A stretch of DNA of 64,000 nucleotides from Cryptomeria japonica (lineage: Eukaryota > Streptophyta > Pinopsida > Cupressales > Cupressaceae), in assembly GCF_030272615.1 (NCBI RefSeq), contig NC_081406.1:232118396-232182395 (forward strand), read 5' to 3'. The notes under the pieces are model-generated. The model searched no databases and had not been told where the DNA came from. It worked only from the letters and a program-made list of their open reading frames with translations. Below, piece after piece: positions 10,933 to 21,576 of this stretch. Within the stretch, counting starts at the first letter, position 1; each line of letters opens with the position of its first letter. The translations under genes and the position numbers were made by a program.

Positions 10933-13900
10933 ATGAGCCAGGCGATGAGTGGTACTGGAGGTTCCAAGCCCAAGCCCAAGCCCAAGGCCACGACAAGTGG
11001 AGCAAGAGGACCTGGAGGTTCCAAGGCCAGTGCCACTGAGGAAACGATGGTTAAGAAATACAAAGATGAATTTGTAGATTTGATGCCAGGGACTTTCGTT
11101 GCTTTGAATACAAATCATTTGGCATGGAGAGATTTATGGAGCCAATGCAAAAACCCTACCACGCTTAATATGACTGGTTCTGCTCTATTTCATTATTTCT
11201 GGAAAAATAGGGTTAAGGGTGTCCCAATGTCAAACCCTTGGGATTTAAATATGGCAAAGTTAATTATGTCAAATGTGTATGTTGATGTGGATTTGATCAA
11301 AGAGTTGGCCAAACACTATTGCCCAGTATCTAGGGTAATAAGAAGAAAGAACCAGTCTACCCTAGTTTCAATTAACAGAGCTAGCTTTGTTGAAGCTTTC
11401 CAAATTACTGGTGTTGCATGTACAGATATAGATTTGGAGCGGATTGCAGAGGATTATGACAAATACAAAGGTGTTATCAAGAAGCATGCAATGCCCAGAT
11501 ACATGCCTAGGGTGAATAAGAAGCTGGTTATAATTCCAAAGAGTATCAAACCACCATTTGACATCACACCTTTCCACCATTATATGCATTGTACAATCTA
11601 TGGATTATGCAGAGTGTTGGGTTTTGATGGAGATTCAACAGTGTCAGTTGAATTACTGATGATGGCTATGAACATTCAACACCCAGATGTTAACAAAGAT
11701 TATGATTATGTGGGCTATGTGGTTGAACACATTCATAATGCTCTAGTTGAAATTCAGAGTGGTGCACCCAGCCCTACATTCAAGCATTATTCATTGCTGA
11801 TGCATTTAATATTGCTCTATAATGTTGAGTTCGTGGATAAAGAATTAGAGATTTTCAAAGAAGAATTGGGTGTCTTAATGCCAATACAAAGATGGACCCA
11901 GGTTTGGGACAGTAGTTCTCCCCATTCTTCTTTCCTTCTCTTTGAAAATTGGATTGTTTCGCCAATTATGGAAATGCTAGGAATAAATAGGGAACGATTG
12001 TCAATTAATGTTAGGAGAGTTTTGTTACTTACCAATATGTTCCAAACTGACCTATTTCACATAACTGGGGGGACTTTTATTTTTTTGATAACTTTACTGT
12101 GATGAGAGTCTATCAGTGTCCTCAGCCTCCCCATATTTTACCAAAATTTGTTCCAATTAGGATTGCTTTTATGGAGTTTATCTAGCAATTGACCCTAGTT
12201 GAAAAAGAATACCTTGATAAACATGGGAAGGGTTCTTTTCTTCCTAGGCTTTGGGTTGCATCTGATTTTACCATTGGTAGGAGTTCCTTTGATGAAGTAA
12301 ACAATTTCCTTAAATAGTATAGGTTGGTTAATGTTGTGTCTAGATTCTGTGATCCGAAACAATTTATTAAAGTTGCAATGCCAAAAATGACACCTTGGGC
12401 CACAATAAATGACCATGAACCATTGGATGATGAAGATGTGGTTAGAAATTTGCTGAGAAAAGATGAAGTACAAGAAAGGAGAAGAAAATGGAAAAATTTG
12501 ACGAGAGTTGAAGCAGAATTGTTGGCTACTGACCCTAGTTTCTCAGGTTTTTGCCCTGATAGCTCGGACCTGGAGAGGATTAACAAAATGTTGAGTTTAT
12601 ATGAAACTCTGATGACAAATGCCTCAAATTCCAGAAGTGACTGCTCAGCAGCAAGACCCCCAAGATGGACATTCTTCACATGGCAAGAGGCCACTTAGTG
12701 TGTATGTTGATGATGTAGAGAGTGGGGATGAAGTTCAATCTACCCGAGTGCCAACTGCAAAGAAACCAAAAACCATTGAGGTCAGTACAATTGTGAGGAG
12801 AGACCCTGCTAGAGCAATTGTTACAGAACAAGGACACTACTTTCATCAAATAAGGACACATCTCAGAGAAGCAGGGCAGAATGAAGAAGAGGGAGAAACA
12901 AATGAAGCCCTTGCTCAAGGCTTTGAAGAGTGTGTGATGTTGTCAAATGAGTTCATGAAAGATGATGACTTTATTAAGTCAAATGAATTTAAAAGTTTTT
13001 TGACAAGGTTGAAACAAAATTTGATCATAGAGGAAGCAAATGAAGAAAAGAAAGAGGAGATCATCAAGGCACTGCAAGAATATGATCCTGACAGGGAGGA
13101 AATATATGTGGAACAGGAAAGACAATTGATAAAGAGTATTGGTATGATTATGATGCCTGACTGGGATATCCAGTCTATTTTTATTATTGATCGGATTAGG
13201 AAGCAAGAGGACCCAATGTTTAGAACTGAATTTGAAATTGGAGATGTAATAAGAGGATCAGGATTTAATCCTAAGTCAAAGACACTTGTTGCTTCGTCTT
13301 TGGCCCCTTCCACTCAAAAGCCCCACCTTCTAATTATCCAAGTAGAAAAGAAAGTTGATAGAATGATCTGGAACTTGCAGAACACAACTGACACAGAGAT
13401 TGCCTCATTTTTTACTCAAGTTTCTTTCATGAATTTATCAAAAATAGAGGATTTGTTAAGAAGATACACAGAAACATATACCCAATTGATTGCATTGTCT
13501 AAAAAATATGAAGAGACACTGATGAAGAAGGGCACTCTAGAGGAATAGTTAGTGGAGTTGAAAGAAAAAATTGCAAATGAACCCCCTCCAATACAGATTA
13601 CATAACAAGTACAAGAAATACCAGCTGATGTGACAGCAAAAATGGAGGAATACATAGGGAAAATTGAAAAGCTTCAAAAGGAACAAAATGTCAAGGCTAT
13701 CTCTGTTGTGTCAGGAATTCTAAAACATGGGATTAGTGTATTAAAAGACAAATTGATTGTTGTGCATGATTTGCACATTTCTTTGAAAGAGGCAAGCAAA
13801 ACATCCTCTGAGACTGTCGCTTTTCTTGGACCTTTGTTCAATGTTTGGTCAGGAAGAAGCAGATTAATGGATAAGCTAGATACTAAAATGATGTATAGTG

Positions 13901-14388
13901 ATGAGTTACCTCCCAAGATCAGTGACACTAAAGACATGGTGGAGGTAATGAATGCAGCTTATGCATTTTTCACAGGGAAGGATGTGCTTATAAATGAAAA
14001 ATTGTAGACATTTGGGGAAGGTTATAATAAATTGGTGCTTTCAATTTATGGTAGTAATGGAGATTTGAAATCATTATCTGATTGGACCAGCGAATTTGAT
14101 TTGATTCTGGAGCAAGAAGAAATAATCAAGCATGTAAATGAACAGGTTGATGCCGATTTCCTTAACGGTCTGCTTGATTCACTGTTCAAGGTTGAGGTTG
14201 ACCATGCAAAGTTTATTGTTGAGTCTAGGGCAGTTACAAATGCCAAATGGACAGATTCAGTTGCAAAGTTGGAAGAGGTAAAGGCATTCAGTTGGCCAAC
14301 AGATAAAGAGGTGGACAAGTGGCAAGCCATGCTAAAGCCAAAGAAGAAATCTCAGGTTGAGGTTGCTACCCAAGATTCCTCACAGTAA
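10933..14388 (+). pseudogene. ORF-A: large retroelement-associated protein of unknown function, broken
   Basis: I do not recognise the family. An intact 389-codon first part begins with a KPKPKPK-rich tail, followed by a folded-looking alpha-rich region (SINRASFVEAFQITG, VLGFDGDSTVSVELLMMAMNIQ). Then come a frame change near 12070 in a T-rich run, a second segment (12324-12698), a return to the first frame near 12660, and a long Glu/Lys-rich coiled-coil region (about 12700-13600 and 13630-14388). Stops inside the frame at 12181, 12315, 13546, 13603 and 14005 are TAG/TAA that C-to-T change at Gln codons would give. Overall length would be about 1,150 residues. Architecture (globular N-terminal half, coiled-coil C-terminal half) resembles ORF-B (31.3-34.4 kb) and ORF-C (44.7-46.3 kb, minus). 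Likely a mobile-element gene; host origin cannot be excluded. Confidence 0.6.
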
Positions 14389-15263
14389 TCCTAAGCTTGT
14401 TGAATCCTCAGGTTGAGTTTGCCACTTTTATTGATCAATGATGTTGAACTTGAAAACTCTTATATAGTTATAATAGCTCAACTGTTCAAGAATTTGATAA
14501 GTGCATAGTTGAATCGCATTGTGAATTTACTTTCTGATATCATTATGAATATAATATCAATATCGTTTGTAGTTTGAGCAATGCGATCTTCACATAATTG
14601 TCTTTGTGTTGAATTTATGTTTTCACTGTGAATTGAATGGTCAAGGGTTTTTCAGTTTACATATGAATCTGGGTTGTGTAACTGTATGTAATGACATTAT
14701 TCATAATTTCATTCCTATTTATCTGCAAATGAATCTTATTGAAGTTTATTATCAGGTTGTCTTGAATTGTAAGTGACTCTATGCCCTAAGATAAGGCATT
14801 GGTCTGTTGTCTTGATGTTTTACTAATTATGTTGTATAATTGTATTCCTATCTAATAATCTATTGTGGTGTTTAATACTTTCATTCTTAATACTCTTATG
14901 ATTTTATATGCTATTGATGCTTATGTAATATATATGGAGGTGTTCTATGGCTGTCTATAATCCGCCCACCAATTACAATGAGGTGAATCCTTAATTATTT
15001 AATATGATTTTAGACTAACATAAATTTTGCATTCCTAGGCATAATAGGATTAGGAAGCATCAAATGAAAAATTACATACACCATAACAATGTAACAAATG
15101 AAAAAAGTTAAATCTCATGATTCTGATCATTTGAAAGAGAGAATTATACACAAAATAAATTTATGTATAACTCCTTCAAGAACCTGCACAGACAAAGCTT
15201 GACACTAAATGCTTTTCATTTGCTCTGTAAATGACTATATAGTATACAACTTGCTCCCTTCAC
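14389..15263. other. AT-rich intergenic stretch, no gene seen
   Basis: No ORF of note, no RNA gene, no clear repeat. Confidence 0.5.
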
Positions 15264-15854
15264 CTAGAGTCTAGAATCACTACTGGAACCAGAAAAAGAA
15301 CCCCAATGACTATACAACTTGCAAAACTGCTTGAGCCATGCCATTATCACCTTGATGCCTTCATTTCGGATGGAATGTGAGATGTTACGTTCTGTCCAAG
15401 TCCAACAGATCGTTTCCAAATAGAGGAGGAAGCCTTCATGCCCAAGAACAGAGAAAATGGAAAGAGGAACTTGAGCCTTCATGCCCACGATCAGGGAAAG
15501 TGGAAACAGGAGCTTTAGGGTAAATGTAATCTGTTGAGGGGGGGTTGCAGCTTCCATGTCATCACAAAGATGACTGGTTGCCACTCCCCACCCAAACAAA
15601 TCCTTCTTGCATTCCTCTGCGAGCTCCTTCTTCAAACCCCTTGCCATCCTATGGCAGAGTTGAAGCAAAGGATGTGCCATGCTTGGCCCTTCTTGACAAA
15701 AAAGGCTTTCACACCCCCTTTGGCAATCCTTCTCACTTTCACAACCCCTCTGACAATAAACAAACTCACACAGAAGAAAACAATAAAACACCCATCTGGT
15801 ATCACAGAGCACACAACAAGTACAACTCCATGCACGATCCTGCTCAAACATCAT
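15264..15854 (-). CDS. Hypothetical 196-residue Cys-rich protein
   Basis: Open minus-strand frame of 196 codons with an ATG at 15854. A TATA box (TTATAAATA, minus strand, 15938-15946) lies about 85 bp upstream, giving a plausible core promoter and leader. The N-terminal 45 residues hold about ten Cys and a twice-repeated DCQRGCES-like octet; the middle has a hydrophobic stretch (KLLFPLSLIVGMKAQVPLSI) that could span a membrane. I recognise no domain. The plus strand of the same stretch is also open, so chance cannot be ruled out. Lengthwise and by composition it could be a young or lineage-specific gene. Confidence 0.35.
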   Translation of the reverse strand: MMFEQDRAWSCTCCVLCDTRWVFYCFLLCEFVYCQRGCESEKDCQRGCESLFCQEGPSMAHPLLQLCHRMARGLKKELAEECKKDLFGWGVATSHLCDDMEAATPPQQITFTLKLLFPLSLIVGMKAQVPLSIFSVLGHEGFLLYLETICWTWTERNISHSIRNEGIKVIMAWLKQFCKLYSHWGSFSGSSSDSRL

Positions 15855-15937
15855 CTTCCTTTCTGAGGAAAAAAACCACTCTCAGAAAATGAATAAGGTT
15901 TATTTTCTCTTCTACTAATTAAGTCACCACTCCATTG

Positions 15938-15946
15938 TATTTATAA
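15938..15946 (-). promoter_or_regulatory. TATA box for the 15.3-kb minus-strand gene candidate
   Basis: Minus-strand TTATAAATA about 85 bp before the ATG at 15854. Confidence 0.35.
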
Positions 15947-15959
15947 CATTTTCACACTT

Positions 15960-16864
15960 CATTTGGTGATGCTCATTTTGCATTCACGTGAAAAATTATC
16001 ATTTTGGTGGTTTTCAACATGATTGTAGACTCTAGATTCCTAGAAGTCATCATCATGCCTATCAAATCCACTGCATCCTGCTAAGGCTCATCTATTGTGA
16101 ACAATTTTGTTCTGATTTTATTCCTCCTTGATTGGACAAATTCTGCTTCAAAATCCCTGACAACAAGCAACCTGAGCTCTTATTTCTCAAAGAAATCTAT
16201 GATCTCCCATCTCTAACTCAGAAGCTATCAAATCCTTTTATGCCTCTGAAATCGTCGTCCTCGCTTATCTAATCAACCTTGACTCAAGAGAAACCTTCAA
16301 ACTAGTCTCTCAGGAACGAGTCAGCATCCAAGCCTTAAAAATTTTAGGTTGCAAGCTAGCGACCAGATAGTTTGTGGCTAAGTTTTATGGTTATCGCCAG
16401 CTCGTGAGGTAAAAAGTCTGAAGACGTGATCAAGCCGTGAGTTGGCGATAAGCTAGTTTGGGTTTACATCGCGAGGTCTCTAGCTTTTTGGGTGCTAGCG
16501 TTTTATGTTACCGAGATGGAGATTGTTAGTGAAATTGCTTTGGTCATGAGGTCTCGAGTTGGTCTGAGATAAATAGTTTTATGTTGGTGAGTACGCAACA
16601 AGGGTTAAAGTTACCAGTATCTCCAAGTCGCTACGGTGACGAGGACTCAACATTTGTGGTCGAGAATTGGCGAGTGCCAGTTCAGTTTCCCTCAGTCACT
16701 AGATCTCGAGGTTAAGAAGGCTTAGCATTTTCAGCTTGCGAGTTGGAGATAGAGAGAGTCAAAGGGCTTGTCGCTAGGTTGCAAGATTTTCTAATGGGCA
16801 GTCTTCCAGGCAGAGAGTTGACGACTGTGTGCCACGTGTTTTAATTACTTAAAGTTAATATCTT
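15960..16864. repeat. Non-coding stretch; 16340-16860 is GCGAG/CGCTAG-rich like 9.4-10.8 kb
   Basis: 15960-16335 holds nothing I can name. From 16340 the sequence uses the same words as the 9.4-10.8 kb duplication (TTGCAAGCTAGCGACC, GGTTATCGCCAGCTCG, GTTTTATGTT), implying a diverged member of that family. No ORF. Confidence 0.4.
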
Positions 16865-17083
16865 AAAATCGCCAATATTTTTTTTTATGGTTTGAAAATA
16901 GCTTGAAATCACCAATATTTTATTTTTATGGTTTGAAAATAGCTTGAAATCTCCAATATTTTATTTTTATGGTTTGAAAATAGCTTGAAATCACCAATAT
17001 TTTATTTTTATGGTTTGAAAATAGCATGAAATCGCCAATATTTTATTTTTATGGTTTGAAAATAGGTTGAAATCGCCAATGCA
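16865..17083 (+). repeat. Tandem array, 41-bp unit, about five copies
   Basis: The core word ATCRCCAATATTTTATTT recurs with starts at 16869, 16909, 16950, 16991, 17032 and 17073, a 41-bp period (the first step is 40). Units contain ATGGTTTGAAAATAG and differ by single bases. Not in frame with any gene. Confidence 0.9.
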
Positions 17084-18125
17084 AATATTTTTCTAGTTTT
17101 AAAAACATTACCATTCACCCATGCAATTATTTTTTGGGTTTTAAAAACAATACAATTTGCCTAGATTTTTCACAAACTTTGAGCAATCACGGCTAATTCG
17201 CCAATGGAGATTATTATTTTTCTCTGTAAACCACAAAAATTCGCCAGTAAAATTTAAAATTTTCCTCGGAATTATACAACTTTCGCCAGGTTTTTACACC
17301 TTGTCCAAGGGGGGCTTTCTTAAAGTTTTCCCTGATTTCATGGTCAATGATGGTCACCAATTAGGAGAACCAAACCATTTTGTGGATGGTGTTCAGTCAA
17401 ATAGGTCTAATAGCCCTATTGGGTCTCTTAGTGTAGTATTGGTTGGGATATATGCAAGTTGGTCTGGTACCGGAAACTGAGATATTGTTGATAACTCTCA
17501 AAAGGGTATTTGAAAAATATAATTTGTTTTCCTAGATCCTTCGGGTGTCAAAAATTATCACCCAATTCCTTCAAATGGAGGCCTAATTGCAACCGGTTCT
17601 GTTTTTGGGCAAGTGAGTCAAAATTGGTTTTCGGTGGTTCTAAACCATGAAATCTTGTTTCATTTATGTTAAGGTGTTGTGAGAACACCTCTCCAAGGGT
17701 TGTTGTATTGAATTGGTCATGTGGGCCTTTCAAACCCCTAAAGCCTAGTAGTAGCCCACTCATGTATGCAAGGGTGTGTGTAGTCACACAAGACTTGAGA
17801 AGTGTTAGTTGTTTGTAAGTGGACATATTGGAGCCTTTGAGTCTCCCATGGTATTGTTTAGTGTCATTGAACCATTGCTTGACTTGGTGTTGTGTAAGGA
17901 CCCTTTGGTAGTAGGGATTTGGTTGAGTTTGTGAGCCTTAGAGGTTGGTTGGTTCAAGGTTATCCTTCCAGTCTATTGCCTCCTCATCACTATGTTTGTA
18001 AGAGATTAGCTACATGATTAGTTATGCATGGGTACCTATGTTGTTGGGATCCATATTGCATTTTCATATTAGTCTTGCATCATTTGCATAGTAGTTTCAC
18101 TCTCTAAGTTGCACTTAAGGGGGGG
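17084..18125 (+). mobile_element. Non-coding 3' internal remnant of an LTR retroelement
   Basis: Lies directly upstream of an LTR and ends in a purine tract (TTAAGGGGGGG, 18115-18125) that would prime plus-strand synthesis. No reverse transcriptase, integrase or gag motif is seen in any frame. The left part (17097-17290) has three more TTCGCCA words. The element's left boundary is not visible. Confidence 0.5.
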
Positions 18126-18679
18126 TGTTGGTGTGAATATGATTTTATCCTAACTAGTACTTAGTTGGAATCTATAAATGTATTAAATTTACATAGGCAT
18201 ACGTGGCAGTTAGTTGTCATTAAATGTCATTTGCACGTTAAAATTACTTAGGCTTAGTTGGTATAAGCTAGTTATCATAAAGTTGCTTTATGTAACTTGC
18301 CAAATGTTTAACATTGTTCATAGGATCATGTTAATTATCCTAGGTGGCATTCTAGAAGATGAGTCATGTCTCCTTATTTAATATTTGCTTTAGGCATTCA
18401 TTATTATGTAACATGCATTTAATGTTTGCAGCAAGGTAGTTGTCACATCACATAAGATTAAGACACATGCCCACATCTTGTGTACTCCTGCCTCATGTTC
18501 TTGTCTATATAAGCAACGCTCATTTGTACATTGTAACATATTAATTGAATCATTTTCATCATTTCAATCGCATGTTCATGCAAGCTCATGTTTCACATGT
18601 TCTCTTGTGGCGGGCATGTTTCTTGGTTGATCCTTTGAAGGATGTGCAACTTCATTATGGGTTATTTATTATTCCAACA
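18126..18679 (+). repeat. 3' LTR (554 bp) of a retroelement
   Basis: Begins TGTTGG and ends CCAACA, a perfect 6-bp terminal inverted pair, directly after a polypurine tract. Contains a TATA box. The MITE at 18693 lies just outside. The partner 5' LTR is not in the window, so a flanking duplication cannot be tested. Confidence 0.8.
18506..18513 (+). promoter_or_regulatory. TATA box within the LTR at 18126-18679
   Basis: TATATAAG, about two thirds of the way along the LTR, the usual site of the U3 core promoter. Confidence 0.5.
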
Positions 18680-18692
18680 AATAATAACTAGA

Positions 18693-18990
18693 CACAGAGG
18701 CTTCATTGGCTAGGCAATATTATATCACGTGCATTCATATTGGGGGGTTTAATTTCTCAAAAATTGAAAACAATATATTGCCTATTTGGTGAATATAGGG
18801 GGGTTTTTAATCCGAACTATGGAAAAATACAAAATCTGGTGAAAATAGGGGGGTTTTTAATTCAGGATGTGTATTAGGAGGGGGTGACAAAAAAGGAGTT
18901 CAGGGCAATATTTTTTGAAAATAAGGGGATTCTTTGGTATGCGATGAATGCATGTGATATAACCCAAGTTCACTATGTAAAGCCCCTGTG
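18693..18990 (+). mobile_element. hAT-type MITE, copy 1 (298 bp)
   Basis: Terminal inverted repeats start CACAGAGGCTT on the left and CACAGGGGCTT on the right (read inward), with imperfect pairing through a shared TATATCACRTGCATTCAT block about 30-48 bases in. Flanked by a perfect 8-bp duplication, TAACTAGA, at 18685-18692 and 18991-18998. 8-bp target sites and CA-G ends are hAT features. No coding capacity. An inverted relative lies at 48856-49210. Confidence 0.9.
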
Positions 18991-18998
18991 TAACTAGA

Positions 18999-21230
18999 TT
19001 GATGTTATAATGGTGTTTTCATAATAATCATTTGATTAATTATTTAATGTTGATCACGGTGGAAATTTGATGATTTTATGATGATTTTTGTGACCTTTTG
19101 GTTATCCATCTCCATGCACATACCCATAATAGACACATTAACATGAATTATAAAAAAATATATTTATATTGTATTTTATTTAAAGTTAATCTCTCAAGAT
19201 ATGTTCCACAATAGGTGATACTTTCAATTTTTATCGTAGGATTTTCTCCCTGACATCCATTAAGGAACAAGTAAGTCATGACCAACTAGTTGCAACACCA
19301 TTTACTACTCATGCACCATTATTACATATTTTCCTAATGATCATATATTACATATTAAATCTTTGTCTAGGTGGACCACATATTTGATACATCTACATAT
19401 ATAAGTAGTTATGGGATGAGAATAAACTAATACCTCTCTCATGAGTCTCGATCCCTCTCTATTTTTAGCTTTATTTTCCTTCCACTGATAATTATCTCTA
19501 GTTCATATGTTTTTCAAAATTTACTGTTCAATATGTTTTATTTGTTTGTCACACAATGCATTTAAGACACATTAACGTACATAGTTTTTGTGCTTACATG
19601 CTCACTTATGATTACATTTACTTTTCTTGTCTCTGGTTCCTTACATCCATTGGATGTAATTAATTGAATAAACATTTTTTTTGTCTAACACTCTTATGTT
19701 GATATTATAGATAATTACAAGTGCCTTTACAAAGACTCATTACCATGCCTAGATGAAAATTAACCACATGGTACCCAAAGGGCCATACTCTATTATCACC
19801 ACATTATGTGATTTATTATATTTTACCACTTCCAAATATATATAAAAAACTAATCATACTCTCTCCTCTCCCATCTCTCTTGTTTTTATAAATAGTAAAA
19901 TCAACTTGCAAGTGTGTTAATGTTTACTTGTGTGATAGAAGCTACTCAGTGCATAACTTGTCTCCATTATACATACATTCCCATGCGGCACACATGTTAT
20001 GAAGGAACACATGAAGAGATCAAGATGTGTTCATTACTTCACATGGACCTCGTAACATTTTAAGTTTGAATATACTTTTTATACATAGCTGAGTGCTCGT
20101 ATAATTAAAATACATGTGCATTTTAATACCCAAATGCACCTCAAAGTAGGAGAAAAATCTAAGGGTGAAATATGCATACTATTATCAATTCCCATTTAGT
20201 TTTTGACCCCTCTTGATGGAATATTTTGGTACAGTTACACATCAACAAATGGAACACTCTTGTGCAAAGTTGAGGTCACTTGTCAATCTTTTATCCATTC
20301 CAATTTACACGTATTTCCATATGTTCAGTCTTATCACACCCTTTTTCACTTATTCCTACACATGCACTGGCTACTATTCATATATTAAACATATCATTGC
20401 ATTTACATTAATATCATTGCATTTACATTAATGCCTTCTCCTCACATTGGTATTTGTGTCTCTTTCTAAGATCAATCCCATGATGCACAAGTTCAATCAA
20501 GATTGCACCATGTGCAAATGGCCCCTGATATTCAAAAATTCAAATTCAAATTTGACTAACTCTTACCTTTTCACTTTCTATTGTACAAGCCAACTTGATA
20601 CATGTTAGTGCGGTTTATTGCTACGTCTTGGTATTTTAAAACATTCAGTTGTGCATTTAAACATATAATAAGAATGCAATATGAAGTATTATAAGGAGAA
20701 ACATTCTAGGAATACTTCAATTTGGACCACTAGAAGGAACCATGATCTACATCAAAATCATCTAGATATCTAAATGTGACAATGGTGTCTTCAATATTTA
20801 TTCAAGATTATAATATTGGCCTAATTGAAGGTATTGACCTAAGAGACCATGATCCTTATGATTAAGCATTTTACTCAAGATATTTTTCAATATGGTTGAT
20901 CCAAATACACATAAAGAAACACAACATAGTTTCTAACAATCCACAATTGACTAGATCAATCCCATGTATTACAGAATAGTTCCCCACTAGAACGTTTCCA
21001 CAAACTTCAAGACTAATCCACATAAAATGCAGTTTCAACCTAAATAGAGTAATGTGATTGTTATAATCTACAAACAGTGATCATCTGAACACACTTAGGC
21101 CAATAAAATTTTGTTAAATATCTCTTTAAATTTTTAAATACTTCTGTAATAAACATAAGAAAATAAAAAAATATAGGTTAGAAATCTGAAACTTGTGAGA
21201 AGCAACTCTGGGCGAGTGATTGCGTAGCAC
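18999..21230. other. AT-rich intergenic DNA, no gene seen
   Basis: No supported ORF or RNA gene. The only local structure noted is a 20-bp tandem duplication (ATATCATTGCATTTACATTA twice) at about 20393-20432. Confidence 0.5.
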
Positions 21231-21259
21231 CACCCTCGAGCTGTGAAGAAATCCTGCAA

Positions 21260-21265
21260 CACGTG
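21260..21265 (+). promoter_or_regulatory. G-box / ABRE (ACACGTGG) upstream of the SMP gene
   Basis: CACGTG within ACACGTGG, about 145 bp before the TATA box. ACGT-core elements of this type bind bZIP factors and mediate abscisic-acid and seed-maturation expression of LEA genes, which suits the gene downstream. Confidence 0.55.
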
Positions 21266-21405
21266 GAGAGTAATGGCATATGCTTATGTCTGGCAGGAGC
21301 TTATCCGGACACACTGTAACCCTTCAACGTTTATTTCTCTCATCTTCCCTAAATGCAGGAACGACGCCTATCTTTCTAACACGGCACATCTCTGCTCCGC
21401 AGCCC

Positions 21406-21413
21406 TATTTATA
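21406..21413 (+). promoter_or_regulatory. TATA box of the SMP gene
   Basis: TATTTATA at about 165 bp before the ATG at 21577. A possible leader intron (AG|GTATTT at 21495 to TGTGTGCAG at 21563, 69 bp) lies between. Confidence 0.5.
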
Positions 21414-21576
21414 CCCAATTCTCTGTAAACCCTGAGCACGAAAGAGAACCTTAAAAAATACCGATCACACTGAACATCTGTAACAGCAAAGTAGGTATTT
21501 TTCTAGTTTGCATTCAAAATTTCAGTCATATTTATGTCCTAACCACTGAGCATCTGTGTGCAGATAATCAAGCAAT

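Noticed and set aside
10811-11118. Overlapping minus-strand ORFs rich in Leu/Gly
   Set aside because: They are the complement of the KPKPKPK-coding stretch of ORF-A.
9415-17290. 9.4-10.8 and 16.3-17.3 kb as an LTR pair around ORF-A
   Set aside because: Only short words are shared; I could not align the ends or find a primer site, polypurine tract or target duplication.
20203-20431. Two overlapping plus-strand ORFs of 61 and 72 codons
   Set aside because: Low-complexity translation from AT-rich DNA, and no promoter or conservation cue.
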